Source of the DNA: Ideonella sp. A 288
GTDB lineage: Bacteria > Pseudomonadota > Gammaproteobacteria > Burkholderiales > Burkholderiaceae_C
Reading direction: 5' to 3'
DNA length: 64,000 nucleotides
Assembly (NCBI RefSeq): GCF_002198735.1
Contig: NZ_MWLO01000134.1
Coordinates: forward strand, 51,565-115,564
Shown here one piece after another: positions 1-8,118 of the stretch. The position numbers were made by a program, and so were the translations under genes. The first letter of the stretch is position 1. Every line of letters begins with the position of its first letter. A model generated the notes under the pieces. It was not told the origin of the DNA. It did no database searches and saw only the letters and a list, made by a program, of their open reading frames with translations.

Positions 1-388
1 GGTAGCCCAGGTGGCGCCAGGTCCAGACCTCGAACAGTTCCTCGAAGGTGCCGATGCCACCGGGCATCGCGATGAAGGCATCCGAGCGCTCGGCCATCAG
101 TTGCTTGCGCTGGTGCATGGTGTCCACGACGTGCAGTTCGGTCAGACCTGCATGGCCCACTTCCAGACGCATCAAAGACTGCGGGATCACGCCCACCACC
201 CGTGCCCCGTGGGACAGTGCCGCCTCGGCCACCAGGCCCATCAGGCCGGCCCGGCCGCCGCCATAGACCAGTTGCCAGCCCCGGCGTGCGATGGACCGTC
301 CCAGGTTGGTGGCAAGCTCGGCGTAGCCAGGGCGGGTGCCGGGGCGGGAGCCACAGTAGACGCAGATGCTGTAGGGTCGGTCACTCAT
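1..388 (-). CDS. LOG family protein (TIGR00730), 3' part cut by window edge
   Basis: The reverse strand opens with ATG at 388 and reads through position 1 without a stop, so about 129 N-terminal residues are visible and the C-terminus lies outside. The start [17 protein letters not shown] followed by [10 protein letters not shown] and the signature PGGIGTFEE is the nucleotide-binding pattern of the LOG (cytokinin riboside 5'-monophosphate phosphoribohydrolase) family, often misnamed lysine decarboxylase. Known members release a base from a nucleoside 5'-monophosphate in the cytoplasm; the bacterial substrate is usually unknown. It lies about 100 bases downstream of dgkA in the same direction, so co-transcription is possible. 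Family assignment is secure; the physiological role is not. Confidence 0.88.
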   Translation of the reverse strand, partial: MSDRPYSICVYCGSRPGTRPGYAELATNLGRSIARRGWQLVYGGGRAGLMGLVAEAALSHGARVVGVIPQSLMRLEVGHAGLTELHVVDTMHQRKQLMAERSDAFIAMPGGIGTFEELFEVWTWRHLGY

Positions 389-491
389 CGGTCAGATGCT
401 AAGCGATGACCCACGGGGCCGCATCGGGCCGCGAGAGTCGAGGCCAGCCGCGTCGATGGCGCGACAAGTCGCGCGGCCAGTCGGTGGGCCG

Positions 492-872
492 TCACGCGGT
501 GAACCGGGCCAGCAATGCCGCGCCCCAGGTCATCGCGCACAGCAGCAGAGACAGCAGCACCGCAGCGCTGCCCAGGTCCTTGGCACGCTTGGACAAGTCG
601 TGCATCTCGAAAGACACACGGTCGACGGTGGCTTCGATGGCCGAGTTCAACAACTCGACGATCAGCACCAGCATGACCGTGCTGCAAAGCAACGCCACCT
701 CGACCCAGCCGCGGCCCAGCCAGAACGCGGCCGGCAGCAGCAAGGCGGCCAGCACGGCCTCCTGCCGGAATGCGCTTTCGCCGTGCCAGGCCGCCGACAA
801 GCCTTGCATCGAGTACGACGTGGCATGCACGATGCGGTCGAGCCCGGTGCGGCCCTTGTGGGGATTCGTCAC
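492..872 (-). CDS. dgkA: Diacylglycerol kinase DgkA
   Basis: This 126-residue protein matches the small trimeric inner-membrane diacylglycerol kinase, which phosphorylates diacylglycerol to phosphatidic acid and recycles the by-product of osmoregulated glycan synthesis. The amphipathic N-terminus, the segment with GESAFRQE and the conserved ELLNSAIEATVDR active-site helix are all present, and three hydrophobic segments follow the family plan. GTG at 872 is chosen because it overlaps the TGA of the upstream RDD gene (GTGA) and gives the usual family length of about 120 residues; an upstream ATG at 911 would only add a basic low-complexity tail. Translational coupling with the RDD gene is likely. 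Confidence 0.93.
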   Translation of the reverse strand: MTNPHKGRTGLDRIVHATSYSMQGLSAAWHGESAFRQEAVLAALLLPAAFWLGRGWVEVALLCSTVMLVLIVELLNSAIEATVDRVSFEMHDLSKRAKDLGSAAVLLSLLLCAMTWGAALLARFTA

Positions 873-1471
873 GCGGCCGCCTTGCCCTTGGCGACGGCCG
901 GGGGGCGCCAAGTCACCACGCGCGTGGCACAGGCGATGTCGTGAACGAACTGCCGGTCACCGCGCAGCCGGGCCAGGCCGGCGTAGGCCAGCACCCCGGC
1001 GAGGAGCGCGCCTGCCACGGCAGAAGTCCGTGTGGAGCCGCTGGTGTACACCGCCACCAGGGCGGGCAGGAACCACAGCCAGCTCATGACGTAGCGGGCC
1101 CAGGCGCGAGCCTGCGACACAGGTTGCCCGTCGACCGTCACCACGCGAAGATGCCAGGTCTTCATGGCCAGCGTCTGCCCGCCGTGACACCAGAACCAGG
1201 TGAAGTACAGGCCGAGCACGGCGAACAGGAACAATTGCAGGCCGAACTTGCCCTGCAGCGCGTGCCTCTGTTGAGTGAGTCCGCCATAGGCGAGTCCGGC
1301 GACCATCACCACGCCGAACAGCAGCACGCCCTCGTAGACGAAGCAGGCCAGGCGACGCATCACCCCCGGTGGCGCGGCTTCGGCAAGAGATGGGGTGATC
1401 GTGGACGGCGTGTCCGGCGTCACCGCCGTGTCAACCGTCTTGCCTGGCGCGGAACGATCCGCGTCGGTCAT
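869..1471 (-). CDS. RDD family membrane protein
   Basis: A 200-residue protein with a Ser/Pro-rich N-terminal tail of about 35 residues followed by an RDD domain. Visible hydrophobic segments are near residues 45-65, 80-98 and 130-160, and the characteristic GGQTLAMKTWHLRVV block lies between the second and third. The name-giving Arg-Asp-Asp pattern is degenerate here: the first membrane segment begins RRLACFVYE. Family function is unknown; transport of small solutes or ions has been proposed for some members. Its ATG overlaps the stop of the DUF3106 gene (ATGA) and its stop overlaps the dgkA start, so it sits in one tight transcription unit with the sigma-factor genes. Confidence 0.85.
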   Translation of the reverse strand: MTDADRSAPGKTVDTAVTPDTPSTITPSLAEAAPPGVMRRLACFVYEGVLLFGVVMVAGLAYGGLTQQRHALQGKFGLQLFLFAVLGLYFTWFWCHGGQTLAMKTWHLRVVTVDGQPVSQARAWARYVMSWLWFLPALVAVYTSGSTRTSAVAGALLAGVLAYAGLARLRGDRQFVHDIACATRVVTWRPPAVAKGKAAA

Positions 1472-2238
1472 TTACCGGGCGTTGGTGCCGAGGCCTTGCC
1501 CGCACCGGTGGTGTTCGGCCTGGCGGTCTCCCGCGGCAGCATCGTCGTGCGATCGACCTGCGAGGGCTTGGCTGCGATCTTGGGCTGGCCGGGATGCTGG
1601 TGCGCCGGCGGTGCGGCGGTCTTGCCCATCGTCGTGGTGGTGGCGCCTGGCTTGGCCTGGATGGTCGCGGGCGCGACGGGTTGGACGAGCAAGCCCTGCG
1701 GCTTGGTCGGCGTCGGCTGGGCCGATGTCTTCTTGGGGACCGTCGAGAGAGAATCGGCCGGGGCCTTCGGCGGGGCTGGTTTCGCGGCCGACGCCGATGA
1801 CCGGGCCGCCAGTGCCTTGCGCTCGGCATCGGGCAAGGCCTGGTAGGCCTGCCATTGCGCCTGCCGCTTTTCCGGGGAGAGTTGCTTCGCCTCCTGGAAT
1901 GACATCCGCGCCCGCCCGCGTTCGGCGGGGGACAGACGCGTCCACTCGGTCATGCGTTCCTGCACGCGTCGTTGCTCATCGGCGGGCATCTTTTGAAATC
2001 TGGCGGCGATCTCCAGCCACTTGGCCTTCCGGTCGGGCTCGATCGACGACCAGTCGCGCTCGAGGGGCGCGAGCGCTGCGCGCTCTGCACCCGACAGGCT
2101 GCCCCAGGCCGGGCCGGCCAAGGCTGGGCTGGCCACTGCCACACGGGGACCCGGCGCCACGGCCGGCTGCGCCAAAGCCACCGATCCGGCCAGCATCGCG
2201 GCCGTGATGCTGACCCCCGCGAACAGACGGCCGGTCAT
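1468..2238 (-). CDS. DUF3106 domain protein, exported
   Basis: ATG at 2238 gives 256 residues beginning with a clear Sec signal peptide (MTGRLFAGVSITAAMLAGSV ending near ALA at residue 23). The mature part, roughly residues 40-130, carries Leu-Ser-Pro/Arg-rich helical repeats of the type LSPAERGRARM and LSPEKRQAQWQ that define DUF3106; the C-terminal 120 residues are Ala/Pro/Lys-rich and probably disordered. Function is unknown. The helical, charged, periplasmic design resembles small periplasmic sensors such as CpxP or CnrX-like proteins, but that is only an analogy. It follows the DUF3619 gene by 22 bases and overlaps the RDD gene, in the sigma-factor operon. Confidence 0.85.
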   Translation of the reverse strand: MTGRLFAGVSITAAMLAGSVALAQPAVAPGPRVAVASPALAGPAWGSLSGAERAALAPLERDWSSIEPDRKAKWLEIAARFQKMPADEQRRVQERMTEWTRLSPAERGRARMSFQEAKQLSPEKRQAQWQAYQALPDAERKALAARSSASAAKPAPPKAPADSLSTVPKKTSAQPTPTKPQGLLVQPVAPATIQAKPGATTTTMGKTAAPPAHQHPGQPKIAAKPSQVDRTTMLPRETARPNTTGAGKASAPTPGK

Positions 2239-2260
2239 GCCGGCGTGGCACCAGGACGGG

Positions 2261-2701
2261 TCAAGGGGCTTCCTGGGCTTGCAGGAATTCGGTGAATCCA
2301 GGGTCACGGTAGGCGGCAGGCGGCAATTCATCGGACAGCAGCGCGGCGTCGATTTCGGCTGCGGCCGAAATCTGCTGGACATCATGGTATTGCTGAATCA
2401 GCACCAGTCCAGCCACGAGCACCACCAGCGGCAGCACCGAGGCCACACGCCACCACACGCTGGAGGGACCACCCAGCACGGCAGTACCGTTGGACTGGAT
2501 CAGTGGGGTAGGCGCCAATTGGTGGCGCGTCATCTTGGCGCGGCTGACCGCCTGCTCGCGAGCGAATCGCAGGCGCTCGGAGATGTCGTGCGGCAATTGG
2601 TCGGTGCCCTGGCTGAGCCTGGATGCCAGGCGCAACGCGACACGGCCCTCGAGGGCCTCGATCAGTTCGACATGCGATGGAGAAAGGTAAGTGGTCTTCA
2701 C
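2261..2701 (-). CDS. DUF3619 family protein, single-pass membrane; possible anti-sigma factor
   Basis: GTG start at 2701 overlapping the sigma-factor stop codon (GTGA); 146 residues. About 80 charged N-terminal residues are followed by one hydrophobic segment (VWWRVASVLPLVVLVAGLVL, around residues 82-102) and a short acidic C-terminal tail containing AALLSDELPPAAYRDPGF. The family is found next to sigma factors in Burkholderiales and has no established function. Sigma factor followed by a translationally coupled single-pass protein with a cytoplasmic N-terminal domain is the standard layout of sigma/anti-sigma pairs, so an anti-sigma role is inferred. No zinc-binding ZAS motif (HxxxCxxC) is present. 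Confidence 0.82.
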   Translation of the reverse strand: MKTTYLSPSHVELIEALEGRVALRLASRLSQGTDQLPHDISERLRFAREQAVSRAKMTRHQLAPTPLIQSNGTAVLGGPSSVWWRVASVLPLVVLVAGLVLIQQYHDVQQISAAAEIDAALLSDELPPAAYRDPGFTEFLQAQEAP

Positions 2702-3282
2702 GGTGCGATCCCTTTGCCCCGAAGTGCCTTGGCCAGTGCATGCACTGCCCTCGAACAGTGCGTCTTGACACTGCCCTCGGAACAGCCCATGACGGCAGCC
2801 GTTTCGGCAACATCGAGTTCCTCCCAGTAACGCAGCAGAAACGCTTCGCGTTGACGGGCGGGCAGGTGCCCCACCTCGGTTTCGATGATGAGCAGCACCT
2901 GCTGGCGGCCGACCGTGTCCGCGGCACTCTCGGCGCCCAGTTGCCCATCGGCAGATTCGAGCATTTCCAGCAGGTCGAAATCGCCACCGTCGTCGCCGTC
3001 GGCCTCGAAACTCGACAGGTTCTGCATCACGGCGTTGCGCACGCGCTGGCGCCTGAACCAGTCCATCGTGGCGTTCGACAGGATGCGCTGGAACACCAGC
3101 GGCAACTCGGCCGGCGGACGATCAGCGTACTTCTCGGCCAGGCGGATCATTGAATCCTGCACGATGTCGAGTGCGGCATCGTCATCGCGTACGGCATACA
3201 CCGTGCGCTTGAAGGCACGTTTCTCGACGCTCTTGAGGAAGTCCGTGAGTTCTTTGTCGCTGGCCAAGGAGGTTCCCACCAT
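2698..3282 (-). CDS. RNA polymerase sigma factor, ECF-like (sigma-70 family)
   Basis: A 194-residue two-domain sigma factor. Region 2 is seen in the stretch AALDIVQDSMIRLAEKY and the following FQRILSNATMDWFRRQ; region 4 in LPARQREAFLLRYWEEL followed by the helix-turn-helix GCSEGSVKTHCSRAVHAL. A linker rich in Asp/Glu separates them. ATG at 3282 has no visible ribosome-binding site and sits inside a perfect 18-bp palindrome (3279-3296); TTG at 3267, preceded by GGTGGGA and giving MASDKEL, is a credible alternative and matches what I recall of relatives. It heads a run with DUF3619, DUF3106 and RDD genes. Target promoters cannot be read from here. Confidence 0.9.
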   Translation of the reverse strand: MVGTSLASDKELTDFLKSVEKRAFKRTVYAVRDDDAALDIVQDSMIRLAEKYADRPPAELPLVFQRILSNATMDWFRRQRVRNAVMQNLSSFEADGDDGGDFDLLEMLESADGQLGAESAADTVGRQQVLLIIETEVGHLPARQREAFLLRYWEELDVAETAAVMGCSEGSVKTHCSRAVHALAKALRGKGIAP

Positions 3283-3296
3283 CCGGCGCCGGATGG
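3279..3296. promoter_or_regulatory. Perfect 18-bp palindrome at the sigma-factor start
   Basis: CCATCCGGCGCCGGATGG is identical to its reverse complement and covers the putative ATG of the sigma-factor gene. It could be an operator or, in the transcript, a hairpin just ahead of the alternative TTG start and its ribosome-binding site. Seen directly; function is inferred. Confidence 0.5.
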
Positions 3297-3495
3297 ATGG
3301 CCGAAATCGGGCTGGATTATGGCACCCAGGGGAGCACAGACTTGGTGCTCGGCGGAGCGCGTTGAAACTGATGCAATAATGCTGCTGCGCACAAAGCGCC
3401 ACTGGTCTGAAGCTGGCCCGCCCACCCGAGGGGGCCCCTGTTTTCGATCGCGCAGGCCCTGATTCCGCCCCACGAGGGTGCGAGGAGGGGCACCG

Positions 3496-5310
3496 ATGGT
3501 TTTTCGTCAGAGAAATTCACAGAGGTTCTCAATGGACATGTCTGCCGCGGAAGTCAAGCGTGCCTCGACGGCACCCCCGCATCCCAATACATCCCATCCC
3601 GAGCTCAACGGTTCGGAAATCATGGTCCGCTGCCTGCAGGCAGAGGGCGTCAAGTTCATGTGGGGCTACCCCGGCGGGGCCGTGCTCTACATCTACGACG
3701 CGCTCTACAAGCAGGACACGATCGAACACGTGCTCGTGCGCCACGAGCAGGCGGCCATCCATGCCGCCGACGGCTATGCCCGTGCCACCGGCGAGGTCGG
3801 CGTCGCGCTGGTCACCTCAGGCCCGGGCGTGACGAATGCCGTCACCGGCATCGCCACCGCCTACATGGACTCGATCCCGATGGTCATCGTCACCGGTCAG
3901 GTGCCGACGCCTGCCATCGGGCTCGATGCCTTCCAGGAATGCGACACGGTGGGCATCACCCGCCCGGTCGTCAAGCACAACTTCCTCGTCAAGGACGTCC
4001 GCGACCTCGCGATGACGATGAAGAAGGCCTTCCACATCGCCCGCACCGGCCGTCCCGGCCCCGTGGTGGTGGACATCCCGAAGGACGTGTCGCTGAAGAC
4101 CTGCCCGTTCTCGTACCCCGAGCGGGTCGAGATGCGCTCGTACAACCCCGTCAAGAAGGGGCACGGTGGCCAGATCCGCAAGGCGATGCAGTTGCTGCTG
4201 GCGGCCAAGCGGCCCTACATCTATGCCGGCGGCGGCGTCATCCTCGGCAATGCGTCGCCCGAACTGCGTGAACTGACCGACCTGCTCGGCTTTCCCTGCA
4301 CCAACACGCTGATGGGCCTGGGCGCCACTGCGGCGAGCGACCCCAAGTTCCTCGGCATGCTCGGCATGCACGGCACCTACGAGGCCAACATGACGATGCA
4401 GCACTGCGACGTGCTGCTCGCCGTGGGTGCGCGATTCGACGATCGTGTGATCGGCAACCCGAAGCACTTCGCATCGGTCGAGCGCAAGATCATCCACGTC
4501 GACATCGACCCCTCGTCGATCTCCAAGCGCGTGAAGGTCGACATTCCGATCGTCGGCGACACGAAGGACGTGCTGCAGGAGATGATCGCCTACGTCAAGG
4601 AGTCGCAGTCCAGGCCCGACGTGGCCGCGCTGTCGTCGTGGTGGGGCCAGATCAACGAATGGCGCAAGCGCGAATGCCTGGCCTACAAGCGCAGCGATTC
4701 GGTGATCAAGCCGCAATACGTGGTCGAGACGCTGTGCGAACTGACCCGCGGCCGCGACACCTACATCACGTCCGATGTCGGCCAGCACCAGATGTGGGCC
4801 GCGCAGTTCTTCCGCTTCGAGGAGCCGCGGCGCTGGATCAACTCCGGCGGCCTGGGCACGATGGGCGTGGGCCTGCCGTACGCCATGGGCATCAAGCTGG
4901 CCAAGCCCGAGAGCGACGTGTTCTGCATCACCGGCGAGGGCTCGATCCAGATGTGCATCCAGGAGCTCTCCACCTGCGCGCAGTACAAGACGCCGGTGAA
5001 GATCATCTCGCTGAACAACCGCTACCTGGGCATGGTGCGGCAGTGGCAGCAACTGGACTACGGTGGTCGCTACTCGCACAGCTACATGGATGCGCTGCCC
5101 GATTTCGTGAAGCTGGCGGAGGCTTATGGCCACGTCGGCATCAAGATCGAGAAGCCCTCCGAGGTGGAACCTGCCCTCAAGGAGCTGATCCGCCTGAAGG
5201 ACCGCACGGTGTTCCTCGACGTCCGCACCGACCAGACCGAGAACGTCTGGCCGATGGTGCAGGCCGGCAAGGGCATCACCGAGATGCTGCTGGGGTCCGA
5301 GGAACTGTGA
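3496..5310 (+). CDS. ilvB: Acetolactate synthase, catalytic subunit
   Basis: Large subunit of acetohydroxyacid synthase, which joins pyruvate to pyruvate or 2-ketobutyrate in the first common step of valine, leucine and isoleucine synthesis, using thiamine diphosphate, FAD and magnesium. The catalytic Glu is in RHEQAAIHAADGYAR, the central FAD domain follows, and the C-terminal ThDP/Mg motif reads GEGSIQM...NNRYLG; GEG instead of GDG is usual in Burkholderiales as I recall. ATG at 3496 is chosen for the perfect AGGAGG seven bases upstream (604 residues); ATG at 3532 (592 residues, MDMSAAE) agrees better with the usual family N-terminus. ilvH and ilvC follow in the same direction. Confidence 0.96.
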   Translation: MVFRQRNSQRFSMDMSAAEVKRASTAPPHPNTSHPELNGSEIMVRCLQAEGVKFMWGYPGGAVLYIYDALYKQDTIEHVLVRHEQAAIHAADGYARATGEVGVALVTSGPGVTNAVTGIATAYMDSIPMVIVTGQVPTPAIGLDAFQECDTVGITRPVVKHNFLVKDVRDLAMTMKKAFHIARTGRPGPVVVDIPKDVSLKTCPFSYPERVEMRSYNPVKKGHGGQIRKAMQLLLAAKRPYIYAGGGVILGNASPELRELTDLLGFPCTNTLMGLGATAASDPKFLGMLGMHGTYEANMTMQHCDVLLAVGARFDDRVIGNPKHFASVERKIIHVDIDPSSISKRVKVDIPIVGDTKDVLQEMIAYVKESQSRPDVAALSSWWGQINEWRKRECLAYKRSDSVIKPQYVVETLCELTRGRDTYITSDVGQHQMWAAQFFRFEEPRRWINSGGLGTMGVGLPYAMGIKLAKPESDVFCITGEGSIQMCIQELSTCAQYKTPVKIISLNNRYLGMVRQWQQLDYGGRYSHSYMDALPDFVKLAEAYGHVGIKIEKPSEVEPALKELIRLKDRTVFLDVRTDQTENVWPMVQAGKGITEMLLGSEEL

Positions 5311-5471
5311 CCGCCTGAAGGCGGCCGGGGTGGGCGCGGTCACCGCCGCGCCCGCAGCCGTCCGCTGAATGGCGCGAACGACCCGGACCATCCCTCCATG
5401 TTTCCAACGGCGCGGCCAAGGGCCGGCGGTCACCGCCGCCGGTCTGAAGAACCCCGCCAGGACGAACGATC
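5311..5471 (+). ncRNA. Structured ilvB-ilvH intergenic leader (ilvH RNA motif candidate)
   Basis: The 161 bases between ilvB and ilvH can form three GC-rich hairpins: CCGCC-TGAA-GGCGG at 5311-5324, then GGGCGCGG/CCGCGCCC at about 5332-5353, and CCGGCGG/CCGCCGG at about 5424-5443. The last two share the loop context GGTCACCG. A conserved ilvH RNA motif of unknown function has been described in the 5' regions of betaproteobacterial ilvH genes; assignment to it is by position and clade only. No leader peptide is evident. Confidence 0.45.
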
Positions 5472-5963
5472 ATGAAACACATCATTGCCGTGCTCCTCGA
5501 GAACGAGGCCGGCGCACTCTCCCGCGTGGTGGGCCTGTTCTCGGCCCGTGGCTACAACATCGAGAGCCTCACCGTCGCGCCCACCGAGGACCCCTCGTTG
5601 TCGCGCATGACCATCGTGACGAACGGCTCCGACGAGGTGATCGAGCAGATCACCAAGCACCTGAACCGGCTGATCGAGGTCGTCAAGGTCGTCGACCTCA
5701 CCGAGGGCAGCTACACCGAGCGCGAACTCATGCTCATCAAGGTGCGCGCCGTCGGCAAGGAACGCGAGGAGATGAAGCGCATGGCCGACATCTTCCGCGG
5801 TCGCATCATCGACGTCACCGAGAAGAGCTACACCATTGAACTCACCGGGGATGCCGGCAAGCTCGACGCCTTCATCCTCGGGGTCGATCGAACCGCCATC
5901 CTCGAAACCGTGCGCACCGGCACCAGCGGGATCGGTCGCGGCGAGCGCATCCTGCGCGTTTGA
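5472..5963 (+). CDS. ilvH: Acetolactate synthase, regulatory subunit
   Basis: 163 residues, the standard length. The N-terminal ACT domain is seen in the opening MKHIIAVLLENEAGALSRVV and GYNIESLTVAPTED, which forms the valine-binding site for feedback inhibition; a C-terminal domain with ERELMLIKV and the ending GIGRGERIL stimulates the catalytic subunit. It acts as a complex with the ilvB product in the cytoplasm. ATG at 5472 follows a structured 161-base gap rather than a tight junction, suggesting its expression is set separately within the operon; ilvC starts 39 bases downstream. Confidence 0.97.
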   Translation: MKHIIAVLLENEAGALSRVVGLFSARGYNIESLTVAPTEDPSLSRMTIVTNGSDEVIEQITKHLNRLIEVVKVVDLTEGSYTERELMLIKVRAVGKEREEMKRMADIFRGRIIDVTEKSYTIELTGDAGKLDAFILGVDRTAILETVRTGTSGIGRGERILRV

Positions 5964-7019
<1,056 letters not shown>

Positions 7020-7040
7020 CCGCTGCAGTGCGCATGACCG

Positions 7041-7066
7041 GAGCCGCCCCTGGGGCGGCTCTTTTT
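7041..7066 (+). terminator. Rho-independent terminator after ilvC
   Basis: AGCCGCCCC/GGGGCGGCT stem with a minimal loop followed by CTTTTT, 21 bases after the ilvC stop. It separates the ilv operon from pssA. Confidence 0.9.
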
Positions 7067-7088
7067 CATTGCGCTATCCTCCCTGGTG

Positions 7089-7913
7089 ATGAACGACATG
7101 AACCCGCCCGACGCCGAAGAGGCCGTGGCACCGCAGCGGCCCCGGCGCAAGGGCATCTATGCGCTGCCCAACGCGATCACGCTGTCGGCGCTTTTCGCCA
7201 GCTTTTATGCCATCGTGATGGCGATGAACGGGCGCTACGAGACGGCCTGCATCGCCATCTTCGCTGCCGCCATCCTCGACAGCCTGGACGGCCGCGTGGC
7301 CCGCATGACCAACACGCAGAGCGCCTTCGGCGAGCAGATGGACAGCCTGGCCGACATGGTGAGCTTCGGCGCCGCGCCGGCGCTGATCGTCTACCAATGG
7401 GCGCTCAAGGACATGGGCAAGCTGGGGTGGATCCCGGCCTTCGTCTATATCGCGGGGGCGGCGCTGCGCCTGGCGCGCTTCAACGTGAACATCGGCGTGG
7501 TCGACAAGCGCTTCTTCCAGGGCCTGCCCAGCCCCGCTGCCGCCGCCCTGGTGATGGGTTTGATCTGGGTGGTCGACGACGCTGGCGTCAAAGGGGCCAG
7601 CAAGGTCGAGTGGGCGGCCTGGGCAGCTTTCGGCGTGACCCTGTACGCCGGCCTGTCGATGGTGACCAACGCGCCGTTCTACAGCTTCAAGGTGTTCGGC
7701 GGACGGCGCACGGTGCCGTTCATCGTGTTGGTGGCCATCGCGCTGGGCATTGCCCTGATCAGCCTCGATCCGCCGCGCGTGCTGTTCGCACTGTTCTGCG
7801 CCTACGGCCTGTCGGGCTACGTGGTGTATGCGTACAAGCGCGCCAAGGGCAAGCCGGTGAGCGTCATCGCCATCTCTACCGACGAGCCGGACGAAGAGGG
7901 CCTGCACCGCTGA
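7089..7913 (+). CDS. pssA: CDP-diacylglycerol--serine O-phosphatidyltransferase
   Basis: 274-residue membrane enzyme making phosphatidylserine, the precursor of phosphatidylethanolamine, from CDP-diacylglycerol and L-serine. The CDP-alcohol phosphatidyltransferase signature DG(x2)AR(x8)G(x3)D(x3)D is intact (DGRVAR, GEQMDSLAD, around residues 72-95), with several hydrophobic helices either side. This is the integral-membrane Bacillus-type enzyme, not the E. coli peripheral type. ATG at 7089 is used; GTG at 7086 is immediately upstream and equally possible. The position between ilvC and leuA is a common Burkholderiales arrangement. The usual partner psd is not in this window. Confidence 0.94.
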   Translation: MNDMNPPDAEEAVAPQRPRRKGIYALPNAITLSALFASFYAIVMAMNGRYETACIAIFAAAILDSLDGRVARMTNTQSAFGEQMDSLADMVSFGAAPALIVYQWALKDMGKLGWIPAFVYIAGAALRLARFNVNIGVVDKRFFQGLPSPAAAALVMGLIWVVDDAGVKGASKVEWAAWAAFGVTLYAGLSMVTNAPFYSFKVFGGRRTVPFIVLVAIALGIALISLDPPRVLFALFCAYGLSGYVVYAYKRAKGKPVSVIAISTDEPDEEGLHR

Positions 7914-7945
7914 TTGCGGGTGCGGCATGCTATATTTCTCGCGCG

Positions 7946-8002
7946 ATGATCCGTTCAGCCTTCATTTCGACGCTGCTACTACGCGTGCCCATGGCGCGCT
8001 GA
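7946..8002 (+). CDS. leuL: leu leader peptide (attenuator)
   Basis: An 18-codon frame, MIRSAFISTLLLRVPMAR, lying 43 bases after pssA and ahead of a strong terminator hairpin and the first 2-isopropylmalate synthase gene. It has three consecutive leucine codons, CTG CTA CTA; CTA is rare in such GC-rich DNA. This is the design of a leucine transcription-attenuation leader: when charged tRNA-Leu is scarce the ribosome stalls on the Leu run and the downstream terminator is not formed. A TATATT -10-like box lies at 7931-7936. The peptide has no other expected function. The matching decoder, tRNA-Leu(UAG), is at 21014. Confidence 0.8.
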   Translation: MIRSAFISTLLLRVPMAR

Positions 8003-8034
8003 TCATCCACGACTGAACCATTTCAACCGGATCG

Positions 8035-8072
8035 ACGGCCCGCCAGCGCAACGCAGCGGGCCGTTTGCTTTT
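8035..8072 (+). terminator. leu attenuator terminator hairpin
   Basis: ACGGCCCGC (8035-8043) pairs perfectly with GCGGGCCGT (8056-8064) around a 12-base loop and is followed by TTGCTTTT. It starts 32 bases after the leader-peptide stop and ends 47 bases before the leuA start, as expected for an attenuator. The competing antiterminator was not worked out. Confidence 0.8.
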
Positions 8073-8118
8073 CCGAACCAGGCAACCGGACTGCGTGCAC
8101 CCCCCCACGGAGAACCCC

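Noticed and set aside
4920..4960. Inactive acetolactate synthase because the ThDP motif is GEG rather than GDG
   Set aside because: Glu can serve in this position and I recall GEG as usual in Burkholderiales enzymes; the rest of the motif is intact.
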